This document shows positions 61,290 through 64,000 of a stretch of DNA of 64,000 nt, piece by piece. This DNA is from Nocardioides panacis (lineage in GTDB: Bacteria; Actinomycetota; Actinomycetes; Propionibacteriales; Nocardioidaceae), in assembly GCF_019039255.1 (NCBI RefSeq), contig NZ_CP077062.1, positions 3,410,001 to 3,474,000 of the forward strand, given 5' to 3'. The notes under the pieces were generated by a model. The model searched no databases. It worked only from the letters and a program-made list of their open reading frames with translations, and was not told where the DNA came from. Positions within the stretch are counted from its first letter, which is position 1. Every line of letters starts with the position of its first letter. The translations under genes and the position numbers were made by a program.

Positions 61290-63721
61290 GCGTGGGCCCC
61301 CTCGACCTGGTTGGCTGTGGTGAGTCGTACGACGGACCCGGCGGGTGCCGACCCCGACGTCGTCGGCGTCCACACCACGCCGTCGGGCAGGTCGGCCACC
61401 CCGAGCGGGAGCGTCGAGCTGCCGTGGTCGCCGCTCACCGTGACGTGCGAGCCGGCGGCGAGGCCGAGCGCGTCGAGCGTCGCGGGCGACACCAGCGCGA
61501 CCGGCGTACGGGCGGTGGCCTTGAGGTAGTCGTCGCCGTCGAGCATCCGCCCGTCGTCGAGCAGCAGCTTCCAGGTCGCCACCCGCACCGAGTTGTCAGA
61601 CGGTGAATCGGTCCTGGCCGGGTGAGCGCCTGACAACTCGGGCATGGTGGCCCGGGCGCCGTCCCAGGCGCCGAGGTCCTGCATCTCGGCACGGGCCTCC
61701 TCGACGGTGCGGAAGCCGAGGCGCACGCCCATCTCGTCGGCGATCCCGGAGAGCACCCGCAGGTCGGGCAGCGCGTGCGAGTCGCGCAGCACCTTCTCGA
61801 AGGGACGCACGCGACCCTCCCAGTCCACGAACATGCCGGCCTTCTCGGCGACCGGGGCGACGGGGAAGACCACGTCGGCGGCGTGCGAGACGGCGCTGGC
61901 GCGGACCTCGAGGCTGACCACGAAGCCGGCCCTCGCGATCGCCGCGGTGGCGGCGTGCGGGGCGGGCAGGTCGGCGGGGTCCACCCCGGCCACGACCAGC
62001 GCGGTGACCTCGCCGGAGGCCGTCGCCTCGATGATCGCGTCGCCGTCGCGGCCGTCCTCGTGCGGCACGGTGGTGCCCCACACGGTGCCGAGGTCGACGC
62101 GGGCGCCGGCGTCGGTGACCGGGCGGCCGCCGGGCAGCAGGTTCGGCAGGCAGCCGGTCTCGAGCGCACCGCGCTCCCCCGCCCGGCGCGGGACCCACGC
62201 GAGCCGGGCACCGGTGGTGCCGGCCAGGGTCAGCGCCGCGGTCAGCGCGCCGGGGACGGTCGCGAGCCGCTCGCCGACCAGGATCACGCCGCCGCCGTCC
62301 AGGGCGATCTCGCCGTCGTGGGCGAGCGCCTCCAGCGCGGCGGGCTCGTCGCCCGGTGCGGTGCGGACCAGCGTGCCCTGCATCTTCTGCAGGCCGCGGG
62401 AGGTGAACGGGGCGATCGACACGACCCGGGTGCGGCCCTTGCGGGCGGCCTTGCGCAGCCGCAGGAACACGATCGGGGACTCGTCCTCCGGCTCGAACCC
62501 GGCGAGCAGCACCACGCTGGCCCGCTCGAGGTCGGCGTAGGTGACCTCGAGGGCCTTGCCGACCACGTGCGCGGCCAGGAAGTCGGCCTCCTCGACGGAG
62601 TGCGGGCGGGCCCGGAAGTCGATGTCGTTGGTGCCGAGCGCCACGCGGGCGAACTTGCTGTAGGCGTAGGCGTCCTCGCCGGTGAGCCGGCCGCCGGTCA
62701 GCACGCCGACCTTGCCGGCGTGCGCCTGCAGGCCGCGGGCCGCGACCGCGAACGCCTCGGGCCACGAGGCGGGCCGGTGCCGCCCGGTCTCCTCGTCCCG
62801 GACGAGCGGCGTGGTGAGCCGGTCCTCCTGGCGGGCGTAGAGGAACGCGAAGCGGCCCTTGTCGCAGTTCCACTCCTCGTTCACGTCCGGGTCGTTGCCG
62901 GCGAGCCGGCGGGTGACCTTGCCGCGACGGTGGTCGGTGCGCAGCGAGCAGCCAGCGGCGCAGTGCTCGCACACCGAGGGCGTGGAGACCAGGTCGAAGG
63001 GCCGGCTGCGGAAGCGGTACGACGCCGAGGTCAGCGCGCCCACCGGGCAGATCTGGATCGTGTTGCCGGAGAAGTAGCTCTCGAAGGGCTCCTTCTCGTA
63101 GATGCCGACCTGCTGGAGGGCGCCCCGCTCGATCAGCGCGATGAACGGGTCACCGGCGATCTGCTCGGAGAACCGGGTGCAGCGGGCGCAGAGCACGCAG
63201 CGCTCGCGGTCGAGAAGCACCTGCGCGGAGATGTTGATCGGCTTGGGGAAGGTGCGCTTGGTCCCGCCGCTCTCGGCGAACCGGGACTCGCCGCGACCGT
63301 TGGACATCGCCTGGTTCTGCAGCGGGCACTCGCCGCCCTTGTCGCAGACCGGGCAGTCCAGCGGGTGGTTGACCAGCAGGAACTCCATCACGCCCTGCTG
63401 GGCCTTGTCGGCGACCTTGGAGGTGGCCTGGGTGCGCACGACCATGCCCTCGGTGACCGCGAGGGTGCACGACGCCTGGGGCTTGCCCATGGAGGCGAGC
63501 TCGCCGTTGCGGGGCGCCCACACCTCCACCAGGCACTGGCGGCAGGCGCCGACCGGCGCGAGCAGCGGGTGGTCGCAGAACCGGGGGATCTGGACGCCGA
63601 CCTGCTCGGCGGCCCGGATCACCAGCGAGTCCTTCGGCACGGAGACCTCGACGTCGTCGATGGTCAGCGTGACGAGGTCCGTCTTCTCCACGCTGGTCGG
63701 GCCCGTCGAAACCGTCGTCAT
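61286..63721 (-). CDS. nuoG: NADH-quinone oxidoreductase subunit G
   Basis: Large iron-sulfur subunit, 811 residues. N-terminal 2Fe-2S domain ([21 protein letters not shown]), His-Cys site [17 protein letters not shown] and 4Fe-4S motif [10 protein letters not shown]. The N7 motif CEHCAAGC with a fourth Cys 27 residues later (EEWNC) means the extra cluster N7 is present. Then a molybdopterin-oxidoreductase-like domain without Mo ligands. A 19-bp dispersed element encodes TVSTGPT at residues 3-9. ATG 63721 overlaps the nuoF stop (ATGA). Confidence 0.95.
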   Translation of the reverse strand: MTTVSTGPTSVEKTDLVTLTIDDVEVSVPKDSLVIRAAEQVGVQIPRFCDHPLLAPVGACRQCLVEVWAPRNGELASMGKPQASCTLAVTEGMVVRTQATSKVADKAQQGVMEFLLVNHPLDCPVCDKGGECPLQNQAMSNGRGESRFAESGGTKRTFPKPINISAQVLLDRERCVLCARCTRFSEQIAGDPFIALIERGALQQVGIYEKEPFESYFSGNTIQICPVGALTSASYRFRSRPFDLVSTPSVCEHCAAGCSLRTDHRRGKVTRRLAGNDPDVNEEWNCDKGRFAFLYARQEDRLTTPLVRDEETGRHRPASWPEAFAVAARGLQAHAGKVGVLTGGRLTGEDAYAYSKFARVALGTNDIDFRARPHSVEEADFLAAHVVGKALEVTYADLERASVVLLAGFEPEDESPIVFLRLRKAARKGRTRVVSIAPFTSRGLQKMQGTLVRTAPGDEPAALEALAHDGEIALDGGGVILVGERLATVPGALTAALTLAGTTGARLAWVPRRAGERGALETGCLPNLLPGGRPVTDAGARVDLGTVWGTTVPHEDGRDGDAIIEATASGEVTALVVAGVDPADLPAPHAATAAIARAGFVVSLEVRASAVSHAADVVFPVAPVAEKAGMFVDWEGRVRPFEKVLRDSHALPDLRVLSGIADEMGVRLGFRTVEEARAEMQDLGAWDGARATMPELSGAHPARTDSPSDNSVRVATWKLLLDDGRMLDGDDYLKATARTPVALVSPATLDALGLAAGSHVTVSGDHGSSTLPLGVADLPDGVVWTPTTSGSAPAGSVVRLTTANQVEGAHA
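63695..63713. repeat. 19-bp dispersed element, copy 4 (inside nuoG 5' end)
   Basis: GGTCGGGCCCGTCGAAACC, a diverged copy encoding VSTGPT in the nuoG N-terminus, parallel to VSTGST in nuoB2. Confidence 0.55.
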
Positions 63722-64000
63722 GCGTTCGCTCCTGCCGGTGCGAAGAGGGTGGAGGCGGCCGGGTCGAACGGGCAGCCGCCCTGCTCGAAGTGGGCGATGT
63801 ACTCGCTGCGGAAGTGCTGGATCGACGACGTGATCGGGCTGGTCGCCCCGTCGCCGAGCGCGCAGAACGACCGGCCGAGGATGTTGTCGCACTGGTCGAG
63901 GAGCGTCTCGAGGTCCGCCTCGGACCCCTGACCGGCCTCGAGCCGGGCCAGCGTCTGGACGAGCCACCAGGTGCCCTCGCGGCACGGGGTGCACTTGCCG
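63718..64000 (-). CDS. nuoF: NADH-quinone oxidoreductase subunit F (C-terminal part)
   Basis: FMN/NADH-binding subunit; only the last 93 residues are inside the window. [17 protein letters not shown] and [18 protein letters not shown] contain the four Cys of cluster N3. The gene continues past the right edge, so the main operon should proceed to nuoE, D, C, B and A. Confidence 0.93.
   Translation of the reverse strand, partial: GKCTPCREGTWWLVQTLARLEAGQGSEADLETLLDQCDNILGRSFCALGDGATSPITSSIQHFRSEYIAHFEQGGCPFDPAASTLFAPAGANA

Overview
The window comes from a high-GC actinobacterium, most likely a Nocardioides-type member of the Nocardioidaceae. That placement is inferred from base composition, GTG starts, ATGA/GTGA gene overlaps, KorAB, two nuo loci, a DUF222/13E12 HNH protein and a polyprenyl diphosphate synthase beside nuo. 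It was not tested by database search. I found no rRNA, tRNA, CRISPR array, transposase or prophage gene.

Layout. (1) 1-4668, minus strand: a second, reduced complex I-like operon, nuoA-B-C-H-I-J-K-L (nuoL runs off the left edge), with no nuoD, E, F or G. (2) 4686-7348: an FAD/NAD(P) oxidoreductase and an L,D-transpeptidase with an ECF-type promoter. (3) 7355-7691: two facing 22-bp tandem-repeat arrays. (4) 7690-11449, minus: sulfate ABC transporter cysA-cysW-cysT-sbp. (5) 11804-14781: 2-oxoacid:ferredoxin oxidoreductase korAB. (6) 15112-36132: a large catabolic locus. It holds a Liv-type importer with a C-C-bond hydrolase-like enzyme, two M24 creatinase-fold proteins with altered metal ligands, a LacI regulator, an MFS transporter, a binding-protein-like protein without a signal peptide, a 3-hydroxyisobutyrate dehydrogenase-like enzyme, a succinate-semialdehyde dehydrogenase-like enzyme, a two-subunit molybdenum hydroxylase, an AhpD/CMD protein, a GntR regulator, a VOC protein and an FAD oxidoreductase. 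(7) 36262-51895: a mixed housekeeping and accessory stretch (RarD, damaged alpha-galactosidase, secreted M36 metalloprotease, DUF2071, HNH protein, GNATs, DinBs, SDR, an ammonia-lyase homologue without its MIO triad, quinone reductase, small membrane protein). (8) 52070-64000, minus: polyprenyl synthase and the main complex I operon nuoF(partial)-G-H-I-J-K-L-M-N.

The catabolic locus is the most interesting part. Seven copies of a LacI-type operator (consensus GCAMACGATTGC) lie before the liv operon, in the divergent promoter region beside the LacI operon, and before the FAD oxidoreductase gene. These genes therefore look like one substrate-induced regulon. CRP/GlxR-like sites (TGTGA-N6-TCACA) lie before the liv operon and, with one mismatch, before the VOC-gntR-hydroxylase operon, where two TTGGATCC elements may be the GntR operator. 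The enzyme set suggests import, hydroxylation and hydrolysis of a nitrogen-containing aromatic or N-alkyl amide, with the carbon chain entering central metabolism through a semialdehyde. The substrate cannot be named from sequence.

Caution on quality: five genes (nuoB2, livK, livMG, alpha-galactosidase, an alpha/beta hydrolase) each carry a single +1 base, four of them in C/G runs. Uniform +1 errors suggest consensus mistakes rather than five real mutations. The alpha-galactosidase also lacks the segment that normally carries its nucleophile.
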